From positions 1 through 64,000 of the forward strand of contig CADCAG010000008.1 in assembly GCA_902799355.1 (NCBI GenBank): a stretch of DNA of 64,000 bases. Reading direction: 5' to 3'. Every line of letters starts with the position of its first letter. Positions within the stretch are counted from its first letter, which is position 1. Source of the DNA: an uncultured Bacteroidales bacterium (GTDB lineage Bacteria; Bacteroidota; Bacteroidia; Bacteroidales; Bacteroidaceae). This document shows, piece after piece, positions 42,389 through 50,875 of the stretch. Below the pieces are notes generated by a model. It was not told the origin of the DNA and searched no databases. It worked only from the letters and a program-made list of their open reading frames with translations. Both the position numbers and the translations under genes were made by a program.

Positions 42389-42415
42389 TATAGAGTATTT
42401 AAGAACAATAGAAAG

Positions 42416-42452
42416 AGGCTGGTGTGCTATACGGCGTACCGGCCTTTTTTTT
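42416..42452 (+). terminator. Terminator after the winged-helix gene
   Basis: AGGCTGGT (42416-42423) pairs with ACCGGCCT (42438-42445) with one G-T pair, followed by seven T. Confidence 0.75.
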
Positions 42453-42454
42453 CA

Positions 42455-42475
42455 CTCTCAACTTTCAACTCTCAA
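42455..42475. repeat. Heptanucleotide tandem repeat
   Basis: Three units CTCTCAA, CTTTCAA, CTCTCAA, directly before the probable TTG start of the next gene; the same unit family as in mfd. Confidence 0.9.
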
Positions 42476-42482
42476 CTTATCC

Positions 42483-42830
42483 TTGACATACGACCAACAG
42501 ATACTGAAGATTCTCACTGAGGCTGGTGAGCGGGGTATAAGCGTGCAGAATATCAGCAGGCACGTTTATAACCTGAACTGTACCTTTTTCCATCAGCCGG
42601 ACTATGAGGAGGTGCGTAGTTACGTGCAGCAGTATATGCTCAAGAATTCGAAGTCGCAACAGTCACTTGTTGAGAGTACAGGTCAGCGTGGCTGTTACCG
42701 TCTGAATACAACGGGTTCGAAGGATGCCCAACAGCTGATGCTTCAGTTTCGTGATGAAACGGTAGCTAATGAGGAGCCATCCGTGTCGCAGCAGGACTTG
42801 TCGCTCGACCTATTTGATGGTGTGATATAA
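42483..42830 (+). CDS. Small protein with winged-helix-like fold, unknown
   Basis: The start is uncertain: no ATG is available near the conserved-looking region, and TTG at 42483 gives 115 residues (LTYDQQILKILTEAGERGI ...). The segment is rich in helices and ends in an acidic tail. TEAGERGISVQNISRHVYN looks like a helix-turn-helix, and QRGCYRLN like the wing of a winged helix. It lies after a terminator and a heptamer array, and its 3' end overlaps the convergent glycosyltransferase by 21 bases. A minor, possibly poorly expressed gene. Confidence 0.6.
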   Translation: MTYDQQILKILTEAGERGISVQNISRHVYNLNCTFFHQPDYEEVRSYVQQYMLKNSKSQQSLVESTGQRGCYRLNTTGSKDAQQLMLQFRDETVANEEPSVSQQDLSLDLFDGVI

Positions 42831-43916
42831 TTGGTGTAGCTGTTCGGCCGTCTTGCGCCAGGAGAAGAGTTTGGCGCGCGCTAATCCCACTTGCTTTTGT
42901 TGTTCGTAGAACGTCTGGTCTGTCTCCAGACGTAGCATCATCTGTGCTATCTCGTCACTGCTCTCAGGATTGATGAGGATGGCGTCAGGGCCACCAATCT
43001 CAGGCATGGACGATGTGTTGCTGGTGATGACAGGTGTGCCGCAGGCCATCGCCTCCAACAGGGGTATGCCGAAACTCTCTCGCAGGGAGGTGTAGAGGAA
43101 GGCAAAGGCGTTGTTGTAAATCTTGGGAAGCTCGCTATTGGGAATGTAGCCAGGCATGTCGAGCATGGGCACGATGTTCTCGATATGGTTGCGGCTGATG
43201 ATGTTGTTGAGATAGTTTCTGTCGAGGTCGGCCATCAGCAGGCGACGCTTGACAGCCGACTGCTCCAGGTATTTGGAGTAGGCCACCAGCGTACGCTCCG
43301 TATTCTTCTTAGGGTCGGTGTTGCCGAGGAAGAAGAAAAACCCCACCCCCAGCCCCTCCCGAAGGGAAGGGGAGGTGAGAGGCTGGAACCAGTCGTTATA
43401 GCCATTGTATATCATCGCCATGCGCTCCTCAGGGATGCCCAGCTTGCGCATGATGTTGTCTTTCTCGAAGTTGGAAACAGTGATGATACGTTGACATTTG
43501 GACAGGATGCGGGGTACTACCAGTCTGCGGTAGAACCATCCCATATTCTGATAGAGCGACTTGTTGCTCTTGTCGCGAGGCTCCAGGAAGATGATGTCAT
43601 GAAGGGTGAGCACCAGGGGAATGTCGCACCAGATGGGTGCCGTATTGCTGGTGCAGTGGAGCAGTTCTACGCCATACTTCTTGGCAGCACGAGGCAGTGC
43701 CCACTGTTCCCAAAGCGGGTAGGAGGGACAGCTCAGCTCGACGATGTGCACGTTGGCAGAGTCTTCTGCACAACGGTCTTCGCCAGGCTTGACGAAGACG
43801 TAGTACTCGTCGTCAGTATGCATCTGTTGCAGTTCCTTGATTTCCTGCAAGACGACATAGTCCATGCCGTGCTTGTTCTTGCGGAAAATGCGCTGGGCCT
43901 CGATACCTATTTTCAT
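42810..43916 (-). CDS. Glycosyltransferase, GT4 family
   Basis: The 368-residue GT-B protein resembles mannosyl- or rhamnosyltransferases of the GT4 family: N-terminal MKIGIEAQRIFRKNKHGMD, HCTSNTAPIW, LTLHDIIFLEP, RIITVSNFEKDNIM, and the C-terminal donor-binding SLRESFGIPLLEAMACGTPVITSN (with the ExxxxxE pair). Between YNGYNDWFQP and FFLGNTDPKKN lies a repeat-derived insert, LTSPSLREGLGVGF, encoded by a G/C-rich palindromic element (43340-43384). It is the last gene of the minus-strand cluster, 5 bases after the acetyltransferase. Confidence 0.88.
   Translation of the reverse strand: MKIGIEAQRIFRKNKHGMDYVVLQEIKELQQMHTDDEYYVFVKPGEDRCAEDSANVHIVELSCPSYPLWEQWALPRAAKKYGVELLHCTSNTAPIWCDIPLVLTLHDIIFLEPRDKSNKSLYQNMGWFYRRLVVPRILSKCQRIITVSNFEKDNIMRKLGIPEERMAMIYNGYNDWFQPLTSPSLREGLGVGFFFFLGNTDPKKNTERTLVAYSKYLEQSAVKRRLLMADLDRNYLNNIISRNHIENIVPMLDMPGYIPNSELPKIYNNAFAFLYTSLRESFGIPLLEAMACGTPVITSNTSSMPEIGGPDAILINPESSDEIAQMMLRLETDQTFYEQQKQVGLARAKLFSWRKTAEQLHQLYHTIK
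43340..43384. repeat. Palindromic element inserted in the GT4 gene
   Basis: CCCCACCCCCAGCCCCTCCC (43340-43359, plus strand), then GAA, then GGGAAGGGGAGGTGAG. This is an imperfect hairpin whose sequence matches one half of the 113-bp element in mfd. It encodes the SPSLREGLGVGF segment. Confidence 0.8.
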
Positions 43917-43921
43917 GGCTA

Positions 43922-43942
43922 TTAGCAGTTAGCAGTTAGCTG
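43922..43942. repeat. Heptanucleotide tandem repeat at the stop codon
   Basis: Three units TTAGCAG, TTAGCAG, TTAGCTG; the acetyltransferase stop (TAA on the minus strand) is within the first unit. Confidence 0.85.
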
Positions 43943-44530
43943 TTTGATGACTTTCGCTGGAACACCACCAACCAGCGAGTTGTCTGGCACGTCCTTGGTG
44001 ACGACGGCACCTGCTGCTACCACACAGTGGCGACCAATGGTGACGCCAGGCAGAATGACGGCGTTGGCACCAATCCATACGTCGTCGCCAATGACGACAG
44101 GCTTCGTGCTGACACCTTGCTCATCGATGCGTTTGGTGACATCCTCGAAGTTGTGGTTGAGGGCTGTCACCGTGATGCCTTGTGCCAGGTTGACGTTGTT
44201 GCCTATGCAGACAGGACCAATGACTGTGCAGTGTATGCCGATGCGTGTATGGTCGCCAATGGTGACGTCGCCCACGGCGTTGTTGATGCAGCAGAAGGAC
44301 TCGATGACGCTACGCTTGCCCAGCCAGAAACGACGATAAGGTGGCGTGTCCATGCGAGCGCTCCAGTAGATTTTCGATCTACTGCCACGATGCTGGTAGA
44401 GAGGTGCCAACAGACGGACGTACCATCGCGGACGCGCGTCGCGCTGGTTCATGATGAGGTAGTCCAGGAATCGCTTCAGGCGTGGTGAACGCTTCAGTCC
44501 CTCTCGTAGTTGCTCTTTGTTTGTTTCCAT
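43922..44530 (-). CDS. Hexapeptide-repeat O-acetyltransferase
   Basis: From the ATG at 44530 (a TTG 12 bases upstream is less likely) the protein is 202 residues. The N-terminal helical part ([21 protein letters not shown]) is followed by left-handed beta-helix hexapeptides ([40 protein letters not shown]) and the C-terminal [27 protein letters not shown]. The catalytic His lies in TALNHNFED. Such enzymes acetylate sugars; with the adjacent GT4 it may decorate a surface glycan. The last codons consist of three TTAGCAG/CTGCTAA heptamers that also contain the stop. Confidence 0.88.
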   Translation of the reverse strand: METNKEQLREGLKRSPRLKRFLDYLIMNQRDARPRWYVRLLAPLYQHRGSRSKIYWSARMDTPPYRRFWLGKRSVIESFCCINNAVGDVTIGDHTRIGIHCTVIGPVCIGNNVNLAQGITVTALNHNFEDVTKRIDEQGVSTKPVVIGDDVWIGANAVILPGVTIGRHCVVAAGAVVTKDVPDNSLVGGVPAKVIKQLTANC

Positions 44531-44583
44531 TTCTGCGTACAAAAATACGGATTATTCTTCATTCGTCCAAATTTTCTCCGTAG

Positions 44584-46770
44584 TTATTTTCTTATCAGCG
44601 TAGAGCCCATCTCTCCCAACTGTACCACATAGACGCCTTTGCTGAGTGTGGGCAGGGGCAGGGTGACATCCTTCTGTTTGGCATTGACGCTGGTTTGGTA
44701 GACGCGTGCTCCACCAGTGGTGTAGATGCTGACAGCAACGGGAAGAGTTGGCACATGGTCAAAGACGATGTGCAACAGTCCGTCTTGCGCCCAGATGCGT
44801 GCATCGTGGGGCTCGTGCTGGCTGATCTCCTTGATGGCTGTGACGCCCAGAATGTCCAACAGACCACGATAGGCATCTATCTCGCCATAGCCGTAATAGT
44901 TGTTCGGATAGTCGATGCCTTCCTCCGGATGGCGACAGGTGCGTTGCAGCACGCCCACGATGTCGTCGCGTGTTAGGTCGGGCTTGGCCTGCAGCCACAA
45001 GGCAATGACACCTGCAACCACAGGACACGACATCGAGGTGCCTGAATCAATGTGCCAGGGATAGGTGCGTCCGTCGACCTCTACATGTGCCACGTCGTTC
45101 TTGGCAGATGTGGGGTGTTCCTCCAGATAGTAGCTGTTGTATGACGCAATGATGTTCCTGCCAGGCGCTACCACATCGGGCTTGATGCGTCCGTCAAGGG
45201 TGGGGCCTACTGACGAGAACGGACTCCACAGTCCAGCCTCTTCGTTGGCGTAGATGTTCGTTATCCATTCGCCGTCCATATTCTTGTAACAGGTGCGGTG
45301 GGTGGTAGACCCTACCGTGATGGGCGCTGTCATGCAACCTGGTCCGAGGATGTTATGACTGACAGAGGCATCGTTCCACTGCGGGTCAGTGTCCAGGTTC
45401 GCCAGCGCATTCGATGCGGAGCCAATCACTGACGCCTGCTGATCCTTGCCGCCAATGACGATGGCGATGGGTGGCAACTGACTGATGGCTTTGTTGGCGT
45501 TCATCAGCACCATGGAGATCATGCCTTGCTGGTCGAAGGCCGATGGGTAGCTTTCGATGGCAATAGCCAGCGTGTCGTTGTCGATGAAGAGTGTGTCGAC
45601 GAACAGGTCGTTCCAACGCTTGTCGTCAGCAGCAATATGCAGCTGGTGGGTGGGCGTGTCGCTGTCTTTATAGGCATACAAGGAGAGCGCTACGGGTTGC
45701 TCGCTCTTGATGCGGTAGAGGGGCGCTTTGCTACTTGTGTTCAGGAAGGCGCCAGCCTGTTCCTTGCCTACGGGCTTGTCGATATAGGTCAGCTTCCTGC
45801 TTTCGTTGCCTGCTGAGGCGACCAGTATGCGTCCTGGTCCGATGAGTCGCTCCAGGAAGTCGTTATACAACAGGTCGTCCTCGTCCATATAGGGCGTGTA
45901 GCCCTCGCTGAACGATACCACACAGGGTTTCCCCTGCTGCTCGGCATAGTCGAAGAGGTATTTGAATCCTAAGGCGTCAGTGGCCGAGGTATAGAGGTCG
46001 TAGTCCTGCGCGTCAATGAATTCCAGATCGCTGGTGACGGCATTGGCTACCAGACACAGGTCGCTCTCGTAGGCAATGCCTCGATAGGGTGAGTCGTAGC
46101 CGCAGCCTGCTGCGATACCTGCCGTATGGGTGCCGTGACCCTGTGTCTTTCCGTCGACGGCACAGCCCAGTGCCAGGATGTCGTCCTCAGTGAGAAACTC
46201 GTTGCCTACAGGCAGCTTGCGGACTGAGACGTCGTCGCGCTTGGCCAACTGATCCCAGAAGGCCTTGATGCGATACGCGCTGCGTGACACATTATTATAA
46301 AAGGTGGGGTGGGTGAGATCGAAGCCGACATCCTCCACTCCTACCACGACACCAGCACCTGTGAAGGCACTATGCTGTGGAGTCGTTTGGTAGACAGGCA
46401 GAATGTTGTTGACCTGTGCCACTGTGTCGAGTGTCACGTCAGCACGTTGGTTGGCCTCTACACGCAGTACGGTGGATTCTTCGATGAGCTTGCCAATCTG
46501 CGATATGGGGATGGTGATGATGCTGATATCACCCAGCTGGGCATAGATCGTGCCATCATACTCTACCAGCTTCTCATTGGTGAGCGTCTCGCTGGTTTGC
46601 ACGAAGACGGTGGTCAACCTGTCCTGCTCGTCGTCAGCACGTCGCGTAGCTTCTGACCGCTGACCGCTGACCTTCTCCTGCAGCCATATCGACAGCTTGC
46701 CCTTTTGCGCACTGATGGTCAGTGGCAACAACAGGAAGAAGATGGTCAGCAAGGTATTCCTATAGCCCAT
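44584..46770 (-). CDS. Secreted subtilisin-like serine protease (S8) with C-terminal sorting-type domain
   Basis: The 728-residue protein has a signal peptide (IFFLLLPLTISAQ) and an N-terminal domain of about 110 residues. The catalytic triad is in VVGVEDVGFDLTHP (Asp), GHGTHTAGIAAG (His) and DSGTSMSCPVVAG (Ser), with the oxyanion Asn region SAGNES. An inserted beta domain separates His and Ser regions. The last ~75 residues (PVAVSIYTTGGARVYQTSV ... LSKGVYVVQLGEMGSTLIRK) look like a type IX secretion sorting domain. Three CTGACCG heptamers (46653-46673) encode VSGQRSE near the N-terminus. Epimerase upstream by 16 bases, acetyltransferase downstream. Confidence 0.9.
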   Translation of the reverse strand: MGYRNTLLTIFFLLLPLTISAQKGKLSIWLQEKVSGQRSEATRRADDEQDRLTTVFVQTSETLTNEKLVEYDGTIYAQLGDISIITIPISQIGKLIEESTVLRVEANQRADVTLDTVAQVNNILPVYQTTPQHSAFTGAGVVVGVEDVGFDLTHPTFYNNVSRSAYRIKAFWDQLAKRDDVSVRKLPVGNEFLTEDDILALGCAVDGKTQGHGTHTAGIAAGCGYDSPYRGIAYESDLCLVANAVTSDLEFIDAQDYDLYTSATDALGFKYLFDYAEQQGKPCVVSFSEGYTPYMDEDDLLYNDFLERLIGPGRILVASAGNESRKLTYIDKPVGKEQAGAFLNTSSKAPLYRIKSEQPVALSLYAYKDSDTPTHQLHIAADDKRWNDLFVDTLFIDNDTLAIAIESYPSAFDQQGMISMVLMNANKAISQLPPIAIVIGGKDQQASVIGSASNALANLDTDPQWNDASVSHNILGPGCMTAPITVGSTTHRTCYKNMDGEWITNIYANEEAGLWSPFSSVGPTLDGRIKPDVVAPGRNIIASYNSYYLEEHPTSAKNDVAHVEVDGRTYPWHIDSGTSMSCPVVAGVIALWLQAKPDLTRDDIVGVLQRTCRHPEEGIDYPNNYYGYGEIDAYRGLLDILGVTAIKEISQHEPHDARIWAQDGLLHIVFDHVPTLPVAVSIYTTGGARVYQTSVNAKQKDVTLPLPTLSKGVYVVQLGEMGSTLIRK
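46653..46673. repeat. Heptanucleotide tandem repeat in the S8 protease gene
   Basis: Three units CTGACCG, CTGACCG, CTGACCT, frame preserved, just after the signal peptide region. Confidence 0.85.
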
Positions 46771-46786
46771 AAGAAAACAGTGTTTT

Positions 46787-47641
46787 TTATCCGATGGTAA
46801 TGATGTATCTGCTCATGAATGAGGCACCAGGCAACAGGTGGTTCATCAGCGGCTTGTCCTTGAACTCACCACGGAAGTCCCTGGGGTCGCCCAGTCCGTA
46901 CCACGGCTCTATGCAGACGAAGGGAGCCTGCTTGCCGAAGGGACTCCAGAAGGCGCAGACAGGAGCCTTGTAGTCTACAGTCACTGCTGGGTCGCCATTG
47001 GTATCCAACAACATGGCGCGGTGGGTCTGACACTTGTGAATCTTCACACTGTCGCTGCGGAAGAAGTTGTTGTTGATTTCCAGGATGCCCATGTCTGCAT
47101 CCAGCGGTATCTCTATCATGTCGTGACTGCCGTCAGCATAGCTCTTCAGAGAATCCATCGGCTCCTCATTGTCCAGCTTGATGACGCCTTCCAGCTTGCC
47201 GCCAGGCATGTTGAAAGCAGGGTGGCCGCCTATCTGGAAATGAATCTCCTGACAGTCCGTATTCTCCACGTGCCAGATGACGTGCACCTTGTTGCCTTCC
47301 AGTCGGTAGCTGATGGCCAGATTGAAGCGGTAGGGGTACACCTTCTGCGTCTCTTCCGACTCGTGCAGCGCCAGCGTCACCTTGTCTTCCGACTGGCTGA
47401 TGACAGTAAACTCTGTGTCGCGAGCAAAACCATGGCGCGGCAGGTGATATTCCTTGCCATCCACCACGTAGGTGTTATTGTTCACACTGCAGACGATAGG
47501 AAACAGGATAGGCGAGTGTCTAGGCCATTCAGGGCCTGCCTGCCACATATACTCTCTGCCCTCATTATCTTTCACACTCTGGAGCTCGGCTCCCAGTTCA
47601 GCCACCTGTACGGTCAGCTGTTCGTTCTTCAGTTCTATCAT
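46787..47641 (-). CDS. Aldose 1-epimerase family protein (LacX-like)
   Basis: From the ATG at 47641 the protein has 284 residues; the frame is open for 63 codons upstream, but those cross the promoter. It matches the LacX/YeaD-like branch of aldose 1-epimerases: LGAELQSVKDNEGREYMWQ, PILFPIVCSVNNNTYVVDGKEYHLPRHGFARD, and HFQIGGHPAFNMP with the catalytic His pair. The glutamate of the C-terminal FVCIEPWYGLGDP is the usual base. It interconverts sugar anomers. First gene of the minus-strand cluster; -7 box TATCTTTG on the minus strand at 47670-47663. Confidence 0.88.
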   Translation of the reverse strand: MIELKNEQLTVQVAELGAELQSVKDNEGREYMWQAGPEWPRHSPILFPIVCSVNNNTYVVDGKEYHLPRHGFARDTEFTVISQSEDKVTLALHESEETQKVYPYRFNLAISYRLEGNKVHVIWHVENTDCQEIHFQIGGHPAFNMPGGKLEGVIKLDNEEPMDSLKSYADGSHDMIEIPLDADMGILEINNNFFRSDSVKIHKCQTHRAMLLDTNGDPAVTVDYKAPVCAFWSPFGKQAPFVCIEPWYGLGDPRDFRGEFKDKPLMNHLLPGASFMSRYIITIG

Positions 47642-47662
47642 AGTAGTAATTATTTCTTTTTG

Positions 47663-47670
47663 CAAAGATA
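47663..47670 (-). promoter_or_regulatory. -7 box of the epimerase operon
   Basis: TATCTTTG on the minus strand, 21 bases upstream of the ATG at 47641. Confidence 0.6.
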
Positions 47671-47746
47671 CGAAAGTTTTAATAGGTTTAGTAGGGATTA
47701 TCAGATGTAAATCATCGTAATTAAAATAATTTAACATGGTTCCTAC

Positions 47747-47777
47747 TTGACAATTAAGCTTTTTCTTTGTATCTTTG
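47747..47777 (+). promoter_or_regulatory. Promoter of the propeller/AraC regulator
   Basis: TTG (47747-47749) and TATCTTTG (47770-47777) are separated by 20 bases. The ATG is at 47787, so the leader is only a few nucleotides. Confidence 0.7.
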
Positions 47778-47786
47778 GCGTCGAAT

Positions 47787-50744
47787 ATGCGAGTCCTATT
47801 TATAGCACTTATCCTCCAGATGCTGTCCACAGCTGTCCGTGCTCAGTTTTCAAGCACCTTGCTTGAACGCTATAATATGACGTGTCTGGACTTGACCAGT
47901 GGACTGCCGCACGACCATGTGAATCATATCTTTGTCGATAGTCAGGGCTTCGTGTGGGTGTCAAGCTATGGAGGTGGCGCTGTGCGTTATGACGGATATA
48001 CCTTCAAGGCACCTCATCAGGGAGACAGTCGCTCGTGTCTGGGCTTTGCAGAAGACCACCATCGTCGCCTGTGGATAGCCTACGACGAAGGTACCGTTGT
48101 CATTGACCTGAATACCATGCGTCGTGTGACTCCCTCGTTTGGCAAGAAGGACATTGGCAACTTGCTCCTGCAGGCGACGGTGAAGGTGTATTGCGACTCT
48201 AAGGGTGCCATGTGGCAGATAGCTCGTGACACCATCTACCGCTATGAGTTCGACAAAGAGGGTAACGTCTCTACTATCAGTCGTTGCCGTTATCAAGGCA
48301 ATACTCCCGATATCACCATTCGTGATGTGGACAATAATGGTAATGTGTGGGTTTCCACCTTGTTGGGTATTTCACGCCTCACCGCTGCAGGCAAGACGTT
48401 GAAGATGACGCCCATTCATGCTGTCCTGCAGACCCTCAAGGGACTTTTCGTCACTGACATCCTCCATCAGGGCAGCAATGTGTGGATAGCCACCAATCAG
48501 GGACTCTATGAGTATAATCTCTACGATAATAGGCTCCGTTCTTTCTTCCATACCCCAGATGAACATTCTTTGTCACATAATCATGCCACCTCGCTGGCGC
48601 TGACCTCTGACGGGAACCTGCTGGTGGGTACGTTGAAAGGAATATGTATGTTTGATGCCAGCCGTTCTGCCTTCTACCATTGGAATTCTTCAACAGTAGG
48701 ATGTCCATTGCCGAGCGATTTCGTCCGCTGTCTGCTTAACTATGAGGGGCAGCTGTGGATAGGTACGGAGACTGCTGGTATTGTATGTCTCTCGCCTAAA
48801 CCACTGCTATTGAAGAACTACGTCCATCAGGTCAGTCAACCGCTGTCGTTGTCGCCGAATCCAGTGAATGCGATGTATGCCGCTGCCGATGGTACCCTTT
48901 GGGTGGGAAATGTAGAGGGTGGACTGAGCAGGCGTGTAAAGGGCGAGCAGGGTACTGTCTTCCAGCATTGGACTACTGCCAACTCTGCTTTGTCGCATAA
49001 CTCTGTGTCAGTGTTGGCACCTGACAAACATGGCCGCTTATGGATTGGTACATGGGGTGGGGGCGTGAACTACGTGGAGATGAATGATGAAAGCGTAAAG
49101 ATTAAGAATGTGACGCTCCCTGCCGACATCAAGCACGAGACCCGTTATGTGGGAACCTTAGCATACGATTCCTATAATGATGCACTATGGATAGGTTCCA
49201 ATGATGGCATCTTCCTTTATGATCCGAATACAGGCAGGATAGAAGACCCGTTCTCTGGCAATCGTCTTATCAGAGGATGTATCGGCGCCTGTATCGATCG
49301 GGCTGGTCATCTGTGGATAGGCAGCATTACTGGTGTATGTGATATCAATCTCCGCTCTGGCCAAAAAGGACATGGCAACTTCTCCTTCCGCCACCTGCGC
49401 AACAAACTGGATAAGCCCCAGTCGCCCATCATTGACAGGATAACCTGTATCTGTGAGGCCAAAGATGGAGCATTGTGGCTGGGAAGTGACGGCTACGGAT
49501 TATATCGTCGTGTGGTTGGACAGAAAGGTCAGGAGTCATTCCAGGTGCTGACAGTAGATGATGGATTGGCTAACAATTCCGTCAAGGGTGTCGTGGAAGA
49601 CAACCAGGGACGACTATGGATTACCACCAATAACGGACTGTCTGTGTATGACCCCAGCCAGCACACCTTTATTAATTATGGAGAACATGATGGCTTGCTG
49701 TGTCAGCGCTTCTACTGGAATTCTGCTGCGAAGAGTCCTGATGGTACCGTCTATCTGGGTAGCACAAAGGGACTGACGGAGATACGTGGTGAGAATATGG
49801 ATGCCGTCTATCCTGAACACCTGTCTTTCACAGGCTTGATGGTCGATAATCAGGAGGTGACATCTTCTAACAGCGCTGTTCTCGACTTTGACATCTCGTA
49901 TGCCAAGAAGATTCGCCTACACGAGTCTAACAAGTCGTTCTCACTCAGCTTCTCTACGCTGAGCTATGCGGGTGAGACGCAACATTATATCTATAGACTG
50001 AAAGGCTTTGAGGACGAGTGGATAGCACTAAAGCCCGGTGAACATACAGTGAGGTTTACCAGTCTGAAGCCTGGCACCTACGTCTTCGAGGTAAAGAATA
50101 GCACTGATGCAGGAGAAGATGGGCAGACCATCAGCATCGAGGTCGTCATTGCTCCATATTTCTGGAAGAGCTGGTGGTTCTTACTGTTGTGTTCCATCGT
50201 GACGGTGGTTGTTACTCTCCATCTCTATAAGAAACGTGTAGAAACGCTCCGCCGACAGGAAGCTGAGAAGCTGCTGATACCTATCAAGAAGGTGTTGGAG
50301 GACTCTGACGCTCCGGAAGCGCTGCAGGTTCGTATTCAGAATATCCTGCACCACCATGAGCGTATGAAGGAGAGCCGTCAGCGTAGTGTGGAAACGGATA
50401 AGCAGCAGACGCAGCCTGCGAAGAGTTTCATGGAACGTGCCACCGACATCTTGGAGCATCACTATATGGACAGCCAGTTCGATGTCTCTGAATTTGCTGA
50501 AGCGATTGGTATGAGCAAGAGTTTGCTGGCCAAACGTATCAAGGAGGAAACAGGTCAGAGCACCAGTCAGTTTATCCGTAACTATCGCCTGAGCATTGCC
50601 CGCGAACTGATTCTTGAGAACTATGCCAACCGAAATATTATGGAAATTGCCTATAAGGTTGGCTTCAACGATCCCAAGTATTTCACCCGCTGCTTTACCC
50701 ATTTGTACGGCTCTTCTCCGAGTACGTATAAGGCTACAAGGTAG
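47787..50744 (+). CDS. Membrane-spanning propeller/Y_Y_Y regulator with AraC-type output, no kinase
   Basis: The 985-residue protein starts with a signal peptide or anchor. About 690 residues of two-component-regulator propeller repeats follow (HIFVDSQGFVWVSSYGG, LWIGTWGGGVNYV, LWIGSNDGIFLYDP, LWITTNNGLSVYDP), then a Y_Y_Y domain (IYRLKGFEDEWIALKPGEHTVRF) and one transmembrane helix (about residues 797-818). After a charged coiled-coil linker comes an AraC DNA-binding domain (FAEAIGMSKSLLAKRIKEE ... IAYKVGFNDPKYFTRCF). A hybrid two-component system would have HisKA, HATPase and receiver domains between the membrane helix and the AraC domain; there is room for only about 80 residues and none of their motifs. 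Signal transfer must be direct, as proposed for SusR-type regulators. It should control the adjacent SusC/D locus. Confidence 0.88.
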   Translation: MRVLFIALILQMLSTAVRAQFSSTLLERYNMTCLDLTSGLPHDHVNHIFVDSQGFVWVSSYGGGAVRYDGYTFKAPHQGDSRSCLGFAEDHHRRLWIAYDEGTVVIDLNTMRRVTPSFGKKDIGNLLLQATVKVYCDSKGAMWQIARDTIYRYEFDKEGNVSTISRCRYQGNTPDITIRDVDNNGNVWVSTLLGISRLTAAGKTLKMTPIHAVLQTLKGLFVTDILHQGSNVWIATNQGLYEYNLYDNRLRSFFHTPDEHSLSHNHATSLALTSDGNLLVGTLKGICMFDASRSAFYHWNSSTVGCPLPSDFVRCLLNYEGQLWIGTETAGIVCLSPKPLLLKNYVHQVSQPLSLSPNPVNAMYAAADGTLWVGNVEGGLSRRVKGEQGTVFQHWTTANSALSHNSVSVLAPDKHGRLWIGTWGGGVNYVEMNDESVKIKNVTLPADIKHETRYVGTLAYDSYNDALWIGSNDGIFLYDPNTGRIEDPFSGNRLIRGCIGACIDRAGHLWIGSITGVCDINLRSGQKGHGNFSFRHLRNKLDKPQSPIIDRITCICEAKDGALWLGSDGYGLYRRVVGQKGQESFQVLTVDDGLANNSVKGVVEDNQGRLWITTNNGLSVYDPSQHTFINYGEHDGLLCQRFYWNSAAKSPDGTVYLGSTKGLTEIRGENMDAVYPEHLSFTGLMVDNQEVTSSNSAVLDFDISYAKKIRLHESNKSFSLSFSTLSYAGETQHYIYRLKGFEDEWIALKPGEHTVRFTSLKPGTYVFEVKNSTDAGEDGQTISIEVVIAPYFWKSWWFLLLCSIVTVVVTLHLYKKRVETLRRQEAEKLLIPIKKVLEDSDAPEALQVRIQNILHHHERMKESRQRSVETDKQQTQPAKSFMERATDILEHHYMDSQFDVSEFAEAIGMSKSLLAKRIKEETGQSTSQFIRNYRLSIARELILENYANRNIMEIAYKVGFNDPKYFTRCFTHLYGSSPSTYKATR

Positions 50745-50755
50745 ATAAAATGAGG

Positions 50756-50789
50756 GGTGGACGATTTTGTCCACCTTTATTATTATTTT
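50756..50789 (+). terminator. Terminator after the regulator gene, overlapping operator repeats
   Basis: GGTGGAC (50756-50762) pairs with GTCCACC (50769-50775), followed by TTTATTATTATTTT. The right arm is also the first copy of the direct repeat described next. Confidence 0.7.
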
Positions 50790-50824
50790 GTCCACCTTGA
50801 TTTATGTCAAGAGCTGTATATTTG
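50764..50824 (+). promoter_or_regulatory. Promoter and direct-repeat operator of the second SusC/D locus
   Basis: ATTTTGTCCACCTT occurs at 50764-50777 and again at 50785-50798, exactly 21 bp apart (two helical turns). The -7 box TATATTTG is at 50817-50824, 18 bases after the second copy, which covers the -33 position. AraC-type activators commonly bind direct repeats overlapping or just upstream of the -35/-33 zone. Confidence 0.65.
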
Positions 50825-50875
50825 CAGCGAAAATTCAATTACATAACAATTTAACATAACCTAAAAACGTTACAC

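Noticed and set aside
47787-50744. Calling the regulator a full hybrid two-component system
   Set aside because: The kinase and receiver motifs are missing and there is not enough sequence between the membrane helix and the AraC domain to hold them.
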